Assembly (NCBI GenBank): GCA_026770585.1
Contig: MU647959.1
Span: 21,655-33,805 of the forward strand
Length of the DNA: 12,151 nt
Source of the DNA: Baffinella frigidus
Lineage: Eukaryota; Cryptophyceae; Cryptomonadales; Baffinellaceae
Direction: 5' to 3'
Positions 6,101 to 9,353 of this stretch are shown piece by piece. The notes beneath the pieces are model-generated. The model did no database searches and was not told the DNA's origin. It was given only the letters and a program-made list of their open reading frames with translations. Each line of letters opens with the position of its first letter. Position 1 is the stretch's first letter. The position numbers and the translations under genes are program-made.

Positions 6101-6631
6101 AACACCTTCAATTTATAAACTTGGATTCAATCAAAATTACTACACGTTTGCTTTCATATTACTATTAAAGATCGTTATGTGTGGTAAATTTCGTTGAACT
6201 AAGATTGTAAATTAAAAGTGTTTCCGTATGAGATTCCCTTCCGTTAAGGCCTTGTAAGACCACAAAGCCCCCCGCTGACCCAGCTGCATTCCGTCGCCAA
6301 TTTCTAGCTCTGGCTCAGTCTATTTGCTGAGGCCAAATTGGTGAGACCAGGCCCCTTTTTCACGTCAAAGTCGACAGATTTGTACCGCACACCGAGAACG
6401 TCAACTTAACAACAGTACCCGATTCGGGCGTAGATGAGAGCCCGCTCAGCATCCTCGGCACCCTTCGTGTGTCCAAAGTTGACAGATTTGTACCACCCGC
6501 CCAGAACGTCAACTTAACAATAGTCTCTCAACGTACCCAATGCGGGCGTAGACGGCAGCGCGCTTCGCGTCCTCGGCCCCCTTCCGGTGTTTGATATTGT
6601 GCCATTTCGAATGCCCGGCCATGCCCATCAC
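104..6631 (-). CDS. TACO1: YebC/TACO1-family gene, N-terminal part, four exons (gene continues off the left edge)
   Basis: Four minus-strand exons (6537-6631, 4686-4821, 2114-2167, about 104-136) join in phase to about 103 residues. They follow the YebC family order: AGHSKW.NIKHRK start, GG.P..N..L stretch, (M/V)PKD.I.RAI helix, then TYEG.GP.G and TDN. Bacterial YebC proteins are usually about 240-250 residues, so only the first domain and the start of the second are here. The family is known from bacterial YebC/PmpR and from mitochondrial TACO1, which promotes translation of COX1; YebC has been linked to relief of ribosome stalling. An organelle location is inference, since no transit peptide was identified. 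Junctions fit: exon 1 ends GG and exon 2 starts G (Gly restored), while exons 2/3 and 3/4 join in phase 0. Introns are 1715, 2518 and 1977 nt. Whether the gene is functional is unknown; each exon is intact, but three donors are weak. Confidence 0.8.
157..438. repeat. Family B fold-back 1
   Basis: Outer arms 157-171 and 424-438 match at 14 of 15 positions. Inner arms 211-262 and 333-384 match at 49 of 52. The arms contain the family words CCTAGG, CCCTACGG and TAGGGCCCTAGG. The loop 263-332 is a TA/TG-rich alternating stretch. Confidence 0.93.
538..597. repeat. Tandem direct repeat of about 28 bp
   Basis: Two copies (538-566, 570-597) of ATTCAAAAGTCAATTTT followed by CAAG and GGAAAC. The word TTCAAAAGTCAA recurs at 2461-2472. 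No gene is seen in 439-640. Confidence 0.85.
640..793. repeat. Family A fold-back 1
   Basis: Arms 655-701 and 730-779 are inverted copies with few differences, weakly extended to 640-793. The inner part of the arms is the family core AAAATTACTACACA paired with TGTGTAGTAATTTTCGTTG. The loop holds AGTAATATTAAAG. The outer arms (GGGGAAACC, TTTCATTTCCTGGCA) are specific to this copy. Confidence 0.92.
848..1005. mobile_element. CTAGCTCTGTCCC MITE, copy 1
   Basis: Terminal inverted repeats start CTAGCTCTGTCCCA at 848 and end with its near-complement at 1005. They continue to a subterminal CCATTATTTCGC / GCGAAATAATGG pair next to C and G homopolymer runs. TAAAC flanks both ends (843-847, 1006-1010), a candidate 5-bp target duplication. 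The interior of about 80 nt encodes nothing. A second copy is at 5892-6043. Confidence 0.88.
1006..1315. other. Stretch without recognisable features
   Basis: Open frames here (for example plus 932-1256) start inside the MITE and show no family resemblance. An imperfect doublet of ACAAAATTT words lies near 1219-1250. Confidence 0.5.
1316..1480. repeat. Family B fold-back 2
   Basis: Arms 1334-1356 and 1441-1463 match at 22 of 23 positions; weaker pairing extends to 1316 and 1480. The interior holds GTTTCGTAGGACC, a C run, then CCTAGGCCCCTACGGCC, identical to the fold-back at 2176-2345, which shows the same family. Confidence 0.92.
1490..1620 (-). repeat. Exon-3-bearing repeat, copy A
   Basis: Closely similar to 1955-2092. 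Shared blocks include AATTAAATGTCCTTGTACCG, AGCAATT.TTAATT and AAATGGAC.GTTCT. It carries shard A and a unit of the 33-bp repeat. Confidence 0.88.
1512..1545 (-). pseudogene. Decayed copy of exon 3 (shard A)
   Basis: On the minus strand it reads T, stop, DGMGPAW where exon 3 has TYEGMGPAG, followed by GTACCG. The in-frame TAG shows decay. It is part of repeat copy 1490-1620, whose flanks match the shard B flanks. Confidence 0.6.
1635..1701 (+). repeat. Right half of a CTAGCTCTG-type element
   Basis: ATGTCAACTTAAGA, then GTCAACCCGACTGAGGCAG and AGCTAG. It matches the right half of the element at 6714-6848 and keeps the complete right terminus (complement of CTAGCTCTGCCTCAGTC). The left half is missing. 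Confidence 0.75.
1734..1902. repeat. Family A fold-back 2
   Basis: Arms of about 69 bp (1734-1802 and 1833-1902) pair nearly completely. The innermost part is the family core ACGAAAATTACTACACA / TGTGTGGTAATTTTCGTTG. The outer arms (AATTTCATCCGGTCAGGTAT, ATTAAATGCTCGG, AGTTCCCC) are unlike those of the other copies. It separates exon-3 repeat copies A and B. Confidence 0.93.
1955..2150 (-). repeat. Exon-3-bearing repeats, copies B and C in tandem
   Basis: The segment GGCAGGACCCA.CCCTTC.TAGGTC occurs at about 1985-2010 and again at 2124-2147. Each is preceded by GGGGC.GTACTGA. Copy C contains the intact exon 3; copy B contains shard B and a 33-bp-type unit (2060-2092). Confidence 0.85.
1976..2013 (-). 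pseudogene. Copy of exon 3 (shard B)
   Basis: Reads [13 protein letters not shown] followed by GTACCG at the place of the donor. It lacks the G-rich beginning and a clear acceptor. It lies in the same open frame as exon 3, about 100 nt downstream, so an unspliced transcript would carry the TYEG motif twice. It is part of the repeat 1955-2092. Confidence 0.72.
2114..2167 (-). CDS. TACO1: Exon 3 of the YebC/TACO1-like gene (best copy of four)
   Basis: Eighteen codons, [25 protein letters not shown](V/I) is the conserved start of the second part of YebC proteins. The acceptor is CTGGCAG just before GCGGCGGCG; the donor is TCA/GTACTG at 2113. Both borders are phase 0, matching exon 2 and exon 4. 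It is preferred over related copies at 3012-3072 (11-G run, frame lost), 1976-2013 (no good acceptor) and 1512-1545 (in-frame TAG). The acceptor lies only about 9 nt beyond the end of the fold-back 2176-2345. The frame continues open past the donor through the next shard to 1942, so splicing here is predicted, not proven. Confidence 0.7.
2176..2345. repeat. Family B fold-back 3
   Basis: Arms 2176-2212 and 2311-2345 are imperfect inverted repeats (TAGGGT..CG..CTGAAA, GTTAGTTAGG). The interior GTTTCGTAGGACC, C run and CCTAGGCCCCTACGGCCT are shared with 1316-1480. One end is about 9 nt from the acceptor of exon 3. Confidence 0.9.
2460..2695. repeat. Nested inverted repeats rich in AAGTCAAC
   Basis: AAGTCAACCAGC at 2466-2477 pairs perfectly with 2679-2690. 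An inner pair, TAAGTCAACTCCCCCTGA against TCAGGGG(AA)AGTTGACTTA, lies at about 2580-2598 and 2656-2674. A smaller hairpin (CACCCCCACGAACACTC / GAGTGTTGGGG) lies at 2508-2558. Confidence 0.8.
2696..3011. other. Intronic stretch with small hairpins
   Basis: It contains the hairpin 2841-2860 (CCCCACCCA / TGGGTGGGG) and a TTCTCCA/TGGAGAA pair at about 2917-2950. The word CACACAGCGGGCTAC at 2729-2743 also occurs at 2392-2406 and in the arms of fold-back 5529-5694. The plus-strand open frame 2701-2982 matches nothing I know. Confidence 0.6.
3012..3072 (-). pseudogene. Decayed copy of exon 3 (shard D)
   Basis: It has the same acceptor context as exon 3 (CGCAG then GCGGCGG), an 11-G run that shifts the frame, then VTYEQMG in place of ATYEGMG. 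After that it diverges (LPYEMGQP and a stop). It lies in intron 2 upstream of the intact copy in gene direction. Confidence 0.7.
3237..3360 (+). repeat. 22-bp tandem of AGATGGACGCAAAACC
   Basis: Units start at 3294, 3316 and 3338 (period 22). A related shorter unit starts at 3277 (AGATAGCATAAAAC) and another at 3237. Single related words recur at about 3624-3636 (minus strand), 3673-3687 and 4621-4683. Confidence 0.9.
3361..3736. other. Intronic stretch, small hairpins only
   Basis: A hairpin of GGTCTCCTCA / TGAGGAGACC lies at about 3439-3462. A hairpin GCAGGTGA / TCACCTGC lies at 3690-3707. No coding sequence is recognisable. Confidence 0.55.
3737..3866. repeat. Fold-back with a 42-bp perfect palindrome
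   Basis: The outer arms carry GTGGCTCAAATAGTG and its complement (about 3737-3762 and 3841-3866). The centre 3781-3822 is a perfect 42-bp palindrome (TTACCTTGGATCGGGGTCGG and its complement). It is extended by TCGAT on both sides with one extra T. Unpaired stretches lie between arms and centre. Confidence 0.95.
3868..4182. other. Intronic stretch without recognised features
   Basis: The only structure noted is GTATAC-GTT-GTATAC near 3976-3990. A minus-strand open frame 3919-4188 (begins [14 protein letters not shown]) is protein-like in places but unrecognised and has no evident splice partners. Confidence 0.4.
4183..4381. repeat. Inverted repeat with 15-bp perfect arms
   Basis: ATCCACCCTGGAGGG at 4183-4197 and its exact complement at 4367-4381. 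The interior holds an AAAAGTTGAC.GGAT.TGTACC word (about 4225-4244) like the hairpin units near exon 1, and GTTGACTTAAG at 4333-4343. Confidence 0.8.
4406..4604. repeat. Fold-back with about 80-bp arms
   Basis: Arms 4406-4485 and 4526-4604 begin with GTAGAGCGGTTTTC and pair along their whole length with scattered mismatches; the loop is 40 nt. It lies about 80 nt inside intron 2 from exon 2. RNA from it would form a long hairpin. Confidence 0.95.
4621..4683 (+). repeat. 21-bp tandem of AGATAGCA words
   Basis: Related words start at 4621, 4642 and 4663 (AGATAGCAAA, GGATAGCAAA, AGATCGCACA), exactly 21 nt apart. They resemble the AAGATAGCA.AAAAC words around 3277 and 3673. Confidence 0.7.
4686..4821 (-). 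CDS. TACO1: Exon 2 of the YebC/TACO1-like gene
   Basis: One base completing the Gly codon, then 45 intact codons. They begin [10 protein letters not shown], continue [20 protein letters not shown] and end [15 protein letters not shown]. This matches YebC positions where the family has an (A)AREGGGDPE.NP.L..A..KA...(M/V)PKD.IERAI stretch, residue for residue and without gaps after exon 1. The acceptor is CGACAG at 4827-4822 and the donor is CAG/GTCACC at 4685, phase 0 and weak. The frame stays open well into intron 2 (down to about 4401), through the right arm of the 4406-4604 fold-back, so intron retention would give a long unrelated tail. A truncated copy of its first part lies at 5015-5063. 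Confidence 0.88.
5015..5063 (-). pseudogene. Truncated, frameshifted copy of exon 2 at a telomere-type array
   Basis: Matches the first part of exon 2 (4774-4825) with GA/AG and C/A changes and a 2-base deletion in the CGCGCGCAG stretch, which breaks the frame. The match stops exactly at the splice acceptor. On the minus strand CCCTAAA repeats run directly into ACAG then GAAGCAGCTG. The other end stops after the GTTGGGCG word. Confidence 0.82.
5061..5176 (+). repeat. Degenerate TTTAGGG telomere-type array
   Basis: Four clean TTTAGGG units are followed by variants (TCTGGGG, TTTGGGG, CTTGGGG) and more TTTAGGG. It lies inside intron 1, joined at its left end to the exon-2 shard. Confidence 0.95.
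5198..5397. repeat. 43-bp direct repeats around a 20-bp palindrome
   Basis: The segment CCTTGAAAG.AA.GCTTTTCG followed by AGTCAGGGGCACGACACCAC occurs at 5198-5240 and 5355-5397. Between them is the perfect palindrome CCGCGTGACCGGTCACGCGG at 5304-5323. The pair sits between the TTTAGGG and CCCTAAA arrays. Confidence 0.92.
5397..5503 (-). repeat. Degenerate CCCTAAA telomere-type array
   Basis: Heptamers such as CCCTAAA, CCCGGAA, CCCGAAA and CCCTGAA, in the orientation opposite to 5061-5176. Confidence 0.93.
5529..5694. repeat. Family B fold-back 4
   Basis: Arms of about 30 bp: GCACACAGCGGGCTACGAAG followed by GGATTTT at 5531-5557, and its imperfect complement near 5665-5693. The interior has CCATAGGAACC, a C run and CCTACCGTAGGG, recalling the family B core, but with different arms. 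Confidence 0.85.
5709..5854. repeat. Family A fold-back 3
   Basis: Outer arms TTTCATGTGGAAAC and its degenerate complement. The inner core GAAATTTACTTCACA / GTGTAGTAATTTTCATT and the loop word AGTAATATTAAAGC match fold-back 640-793. Confidence 0.85.
5892..6043. mobile_element. CTAGCTCTGTCCC MITE, copy 2
   Basis: Termini CTAACTCTGTCCCAGTAAAT and its degenerate complement (CAGAGCTAA). Subterminal CCATTATTTCGC / GCGAAATAATG, C and G runs, and the interior words GTGAATTTTGAC and CATGAAATTTACC are shared with copy 1 at 848-1005. No clear target duplication is seen. Confidence 0.88.
6090..6233. repeat. Family A fold-back 4
   Basis: Outer arms TTTCATGTGGAAACAC and its imperfect complement, shared with 5709-5854. 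The core CAAAATTACTACAC / GTGTGGTAAATTTCGTTG has the loop word ATTACTATTAAAG. Confidence 0.87.
6304..6417 (+). mobile_element. CTAGCTCTG element interrupted by the exon-1 shard
   Basis: The left terminus CTAGCTCTGGCTCAGTC at 6304 is followed by TGGTGAGACCAGGCCC and hairpin unit 6367-6407 (AAAGTCGAC...GTCAACTT). The usual right terminus is absent; sequence passes directly into the shard's donor. Confidence 0.75.
6419..6471 (-). pseudogene. Partial duplicate of exon 1 (YebC/TACO1-like)
   Basis: Reads [17 protein letters not shown] then GG, against [19 protein letters not shown] in exon 1. It keeps the frame, the phase-2 end and a GTACTG donor at 6418. It lacks the MAGHSKW half; in its place is the end of the hairpin unit 6475-6515. 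The sequence after the donor (TTGTTAAGTTGACGTTCT) is also shared with exon 1, so the duplicated unit included the flanking repeat. It could act as an alternative exon, but no acceptor is visible. Confidence 0.82.
6475..6515 (+). repeat. AAGTTGAC...GTCAACTT hairpin unit 2
   Basis: AAAGTTGACAGATTTGTACC, about 13 nt, then GTCAACTT. It lies between the exon-1 shard and exon 1. Confidence 0.88.
6537..6631 (-). CDS. TACO1: Exon 1 of the YebC/TACO1-like gene
   Basis: Reads [14 protein letters not shown], then [14 protein letters not shown] plus a split Gly codon. MAGH.KW.NIKHRK is the signature start of YebC proteins. The family ATG is at 6622-6620; another in-frame ATG lies two codons upstream (6628-6626). 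Both follow an AG at 6633-6632 (GTACAG before GTGATGG), so this may be an internal exon with a targeting peptide encoded further upstream (higher coordinates). The donor at 6536 is GTACGT, leaving phase 2 (GG). The exon sits between two copies of a hairpin repeat unit (6475-6515 and 6646-6686). A partial duplicate lies just downstream at 6419-6471. Confidence 0.87.
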
Positions 6632-6645
6632 CTGTACGCCGCTCC

Positions 6646-6686
6646 AAAGTTGACGGATTTGTACCGGAAACCCAGCGGGTCAACTT
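6646..6686 (+). repeat. AAGTTGAC...GTCAACTT hairpin unit 3
   Basis: The same unit with CCGGAAACCCAGCGG in the middle. It lies immediately 5' of exon 1 in gene direction. Confidence 0.88.
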
Positions 6687-6713
6687 GAGGATAGTCCGCG
6701 AACAAACCAACCC

Positions 6714-6848
6714 CTAGCTCTGTCGCAGTCGATTTGGTGTGACCGATTTAGTGGGCCCGGCTCTTTTCCGCGCAAAAGTTGACGGATTTGTACCGAAAAC
6801 CCAGGGTGTCAACTTGAGAATAGTTGGTCAACGCGACTGAGGCAGTTG
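6714..6848 (+). mobile_element. CTAGCTCTG element carrying a hairpin unit
   Basis: The left terminus CTAGCTCTGTCGCAGTC at 6714 and right terminus GACTGAGGCAG near 6834-6845 are inverted copies. The inside holds hairpin unit 6775-6815. The complete layout is terminus, T-rich GC block, hairpin unit, ATAGTTGGTCAACGC, terminus. Confidence 0.82.
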
Positions 6849-6887
6849 TTTTGAGAAGTTGAAACGAATTCGGCAAGTCCAGTGGTA

Positions 6888-6995
6888 CAACCCTAAACCC
6901 GAAGCCCCGAAGCCCTGAACCCTAGACCCTAAACCCTAAACCCGAAACCCGAAACCTGAAACCCTAAACCTGAAACCCTAAACCTAAAACTTGCG
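6888..6995 (-). repeat. Degenerate CCCTAAA telomere-type array
   Basis: Heptamers of CCCTAAA with CCCGAAA, CCTGAAA and CCCTGAA variants. It faces the TTTAGGG array at 7220-7327 across a perfect inverted repeat. Confidence 0.94.
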
Positions 6996-7033
6996 AGTCC
7001 TGGCGGGATCGGGGTTGGGCTTCATTTGCCAGT

Positions 7034-7185
7034 TTTATCTCAGAAAAGGGATTTTTAAATTCGTTTTCTTAAGTCAATTCCTGTACAAATTCGTCAACTT
7101 ATTCTTTTCTCTGCGCATAAGTTGACAAACTTGAAGGGGGGTTGACTTAAGAAAACGAATTTAAAAATCCCTTTTCTGAGATAAA
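7034..7185. repeat. 44-bp perfect inverted repeat
   Basis: 7034-7077 and 7142-7185 are exact complements over 44 bp (TTTATCTCAGAAAAGGGATT... AAGTCAA). The inside holds a second hairpin (GTCAACTTAT 7093-7102 / ATAAGTTGAC 7117-7126) and the word TGTACAAATTCGTCAACTT, the hairpin-unit motif in reverse orientation. Confidence 0.96.
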
Positions 7186-7198
7186 GTTGTCATCGCAG

Positions 7199-7327
7199 GT
7201 TCAGGGCTTCGGGTTTGTGGCTGAGGTTTTGGGTTTAGGGTTTAGGGTTTAGGGTTTAGGGTTTAGGGTTTAGGGTTTAGGGTGTAGGGTGTAGGGTTTA
7301 GGGTTTAGGGTTCAGGGTTCAGGGGCA
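7199..7327 (+). repeat. TTTAGGG telomere-type array
   Basis: It begins with degenerate units, followed by about ten near-perfect TTTAGGG units and a few TGTAGGG and TTCAGGG variants. Confidence 0.95.
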
Positions 7328-7370
7328 CCTGGATGCTTCCTAGTGCAGTGACCTTCAAAAAGGTCACTTT

Positions 7371-7493
7371 CTAGCACTGCCTCACTCGGATTGACCGACT
7401 ATCCTCAAGTTGACATGCTGGGTGTGTGGCAAAAATCCTTCGGCTTTGGTGCGGGAAAGAGCCTGGTCTCACCAGCATGGCGAGACAGAGCTG
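7371..7493 (-). mobile_element. CTAGCTCTG element in reverse orientation
   Basis: On the minus strand it runs CAGCTCTGTCTCG... to GAGTGAGGCAGTGCTAG, with TGTCAACTTGAGGATAGTCG like the element at 6714-6848. The first half of its hairpin is diverged. Next to it, 7345-7368 is a separate hairpin (AGTGACCTT / AAGGTCACT). Confidence 0.8.
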
Positions 7494-8076
7494 GATGATG
7501 GCAGCGCACCTGGATACAGCCCAGTGCCGGGGTCCGCCGCACAAGCGGGGTGGGCAGCGGCGATGCGATGCAGCCGCCGCTCCTGGCCACTGTTTCGGAT
7601 GGAGGGTGAGAGGTGCTCGATCCCTTTAATGTCCGAGAAGAGAACATTCCTCCGCAGGGATCTGCTTCTCCACAAATCGCTCGAGAAGCGGTTTGGCACA
7701 GAGTTGAGGCAGCAATGCATCCAGTAGCAGGCCACGCATGGAGACGTGGCACGCGATGCCGTCGCTGTTTCTGGTCACAGTCTGCGACATGCTGTTGCAG
7801 AGTGCAGCCGGCTATCGTTGCTGCGTCAATGCGTCAGTAGAATTGCGTGGAGACATGCCACCAAGAATCATTCCCGGGAGCTGCTTCGGATGCACGAGGG
7901 AAGGAGTGAGAGGATGGATACCGCGGTCCGGGAACCGGGCGGCGGCTCCGATTTCGCGTGCGGCGCGCCCGAGAGAGCGTAGCACGGACATCAGAGACGA
8001 ATCCCGAAAAAATCAGGGTTTGACCAAGAGGAGAGATTATGAGGCTGGCGCCGCTGAAATACGGGTCCTGAGCCGT
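7494..8076. other. GC-rich stretch without identified genes
   Basis: Overlapping open frames on both strands reflect high GC. The only protein-like one is minus 7626-7790. CACCTGGAT words at 7327 and 7509 flank the reverse element 7371-7493. Confidence 0.45.
7626..7790 (-). CDS. Possible exon of an unrecognised gene
   Basis: A 54-codon open frame from an ATG at 7790-7788 to TAA at 7628-7626. It contains MRGLLLDALLPQLCAK, then PLLERFVEKQIPAEECSLLG. The leucine-rich amphipathic composition and varied codons look more coding-like than the longer overlapping frames, which are proline- and arginine-rich. I recognise no family. It lies about 1 kb upstream of exon 1 on the same strand, so a leader exon of the YebC/TACO1-like gene is possible but unproven. 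Confidence 0.22.
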   Translation of the reverse strand: MSQTVTRNSDGIACHVSMRGLLLDALLPQLCAKPLLERFVEKQIPAEECSLLGH

Positions 8077-8148
8077 CTGCGCCCGTTTTAGCCGGGCAAA
8101 AGCCCCGCTGGCCGTCTAAAACCACTTTTAGCGGTTCAAGGGGCGCAG
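8077..8148. other. 72-nt stem-closed structure with two inner hairpins
   Basis: CTGCGCCC at 8077-8084 pairs perfectly with GGGCGCAG at 8141-8148. Inside are GCCGGG / CCCGCTGGC (bulged) and CTAAAA / TTTTAG (8117-8132). The length resembles a tRNA, but A and B boxes and a T arm are absent on both strands. Confidence 0.5.
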
Positions 8149-8705
8149 GGTTTGCGTCGGCGCGGATCCCGGAGCCCCCTCACCACCAGCCTCTCCTGGG
8201 GCCCGCAGGTCGTTCCCCTCCCTATTGGCTCGCTTAGTTGTCGGGACATGGGGGCGATCCCTGTCCTCTGCTGGCGGCAGGCAGGGTTTGGCCATCTGAG
8301 GCCCTCTGCCGAGTGCCAGCGGTTGGTGGGCTCTGGCTGCCGGATCCCCAGCGGTAGTCGCGTGCCACCCAGCCTTGCTTCTTGGGATCCATGTGTTTGG
8401 GGTCTGTGCCCAAGGTCCCGTACACGCATCGCGTATCCTGAGCGCAATCGTCGTATCACTGAAAATGCGTTTCTAGCTCTGCCGCACTCAGCCGGGGCGA
8501 GTGTGGTGTCAAGCTCTGGGCTGGGGGTTTTCTAAACCCTAGGGTTTGGTCCCCCGTATGACAGGAAACTGGTTTGTAAGCAGTTGCGAAGGCGGGGATG
8601 GTCTGTGGGAGTCATGGTCTCGACTTTAGCGCTCTCAACTCCCTAATCTGCCCCTCCATCTGATCAGATGCGACTGGCAAACCTCTGGAGAACCTGTGTC
8701 GTGGC
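8149..8705. other. Mostly featureless stretch
   Basis: A 14-bp palindrome AAACCCTAGGGTTT (8534-8547) equals one CCCTAAA and one TTTAGGG unit face to face. CTAGCTCTGCCGCACTCAG at 8473-8491 is a lone CTAGCTCTG terminus. Apart from the minus-strand frame 8234-8455, no gene is seen. Confidence 0.5.
8234..8455 (-). CDS. Possible exon of an unrecognised gene
   Basis: Open for 73 codons without an ATG at its beginning. It starts YDDCAQDTRCVYGTLG and continues TDPKHMDPKKQGWVARDYRW; the second half is low-complexity (Ser, Pro, Gln, Gly). A GCTCAG acceptor lies at 8443-8438. The first half looks like real protein, but I cannot place it in a family. A decayed gene fragment is equally possible. Confidence 0.25.
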   Translation of the reverse strand, partial: YDDCAQDTRCVYGTLGTDPKHMDPKKQGWVARDYRWGSGSQSPPTAGTRQRASDGQTLPAASRGQGSPPCPDN

Positions 8706-8842
8706 CGAAGTCTAGAACCTTGTTCTCTTGCTGAAACCTCTTGAACCTATTGATTTCAATCTTGATCTCTCTCTTGTACTCGCTGGTCTCAATCAATCAG
8801 CGAGTGGTCCGACCCCCTCTGACTCCTGCGTCTCTTGTGCAG

Positions 8843-9198
8843 AAGTATGTCGTGGTCCGGGGGCATGATTTCTGTCGGGTTATTCGTTCTCTGTGAGTTT
8901 CCCACTCCCACCCCCATTGTACTTGTGAGTTGGTGGTGTTCTGATGGGGTTGTCGTGTTTTGGGTGTGGCAGTTCCTCCGAGCTGAACAAGGCGGGGCAA
9001 GGTGTTGCTCAGCGCGCTGGCGTCGCCGTGGGGGTTAGTAAGAGTGACGGTGCCGACACCACCACCTGGGAGCCTGCTTCGGCGGTGCGCTCACTTACCA
9101 CCCACTGGATGCAGCTTGGCGTCCCTGTGGAATCGGAGGTGGTGGATGACCTCGATCAGAATCTGGACGTGGAAGAAGATTCCCTCTCGCATTTATAA
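8843..9198 (+). CDS. 3' end of an unrecognised plus-strand gene (two exons)
   Basis: Model: exon 8843-8892 (KYVVVRGHDFCRVIRS), donor GTGAGT at 8893, 80-nt intron, acceptor GGCAG at 8972, last exon 8973-9198, stop TAA 9196-9198. The junction CT/T restores a Leu codon in frame. The exon before it follows a CTCTTGTGCAG acceptor, but the frame is open back to 8735, so it may be longer. The last exon has codons rich in G/C at third positions and an acidic tail (VESEVVDDLDQNLDVEEDSL). AATAAA at 9197-9202 overlaps the stop. An alternative is an intronless 84-residue protein from ATG 8944, starting MGLSCFGCGSS, which resembles an acylation signal. No family recognised. Confidence 0.42.
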
Positions 9199-9202
9199 TA
9201 AA
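9197..9202 (+). promoter_or_regulatory. Candidate polyadenylation signal
   Basis: AATAAA overlaps the TAA stop of the 8973-9198 exon and is followed by T-rich sequence. Signal use in this organism is unknown. Confidence 0.35.
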
Positions 9203-9230
9203 TTTTATTCCTCGATTTCTTGTTACAAGG

Positions 9231-9353
9231 GTACAGGGGTACCTCGCTCATAAGAAACCACCCCACCCTACAACCCTACCGTAGGCATATGCCTAGGGCC
9301 CTATGGTGGTCCTAGGGGGGGTGCGTTTTCTTATGAGCGAGGTACCCCTGTAC
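9231..9353. repeat. Family B fold-back 5
   Basis: Perfect 27-bp arms 9231-9257 and 9327-9353 (GTACAGGGGTACCTCGCTCA then TAAGAAA). The interior has CCCTACCGTAGG, GCATATGCCTAGGGCCCTAT and GGTCCTAGG, the family B vocabulary. It begins 32 nt after the stop of the plus-strand gene. Confidence 0.95.

Larger units (their letters stand above)
4822..6536 (-). other. Intron 1 of the YebC/TACO1-like gene, repeat-filled
   Basis: About 1.7 kb between GTACGT and CGACAG. On the plus strand from low to high coordinate it holds an exon-2 shard (5015-5063), a TTTAGGG array, a direct repeat pair around a 20-bp palindrome, a CCCTAAA array, a family B fold-back, two family A fold-backs around a MITE, hairpin units and an exon-1 shard. 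The part next to exon 2 (4850-5010) holds only short repeats of GTTCTAGAA and GAAGAGGATTC words (4912-5003) and no recognisable gene. Confidence 0.7.

Noticed and set aside
6528-6710. 60-residue minus-strand frame over exon 1
   Set aside because: It is out of frame with the MAGHSKW reading and runs across the hairpin repeat; a shadow.
7405-8091. Overlapping frames on both strands of the GC-rich region (up to 117 residues)
   Set aside because: High-GC shadows rich in Arg, Pro and Ser without family signatures; only minus 7626-7790 was kept, at low confidence.
8077-8148. tRNA gene (72 nt, closed by an 8-bp stem)
   Set aside because: No A box or B box, no 5-bp T stem with a 7-nt loop next to the acceptor stem on either strand; only the length and outer stem fit.
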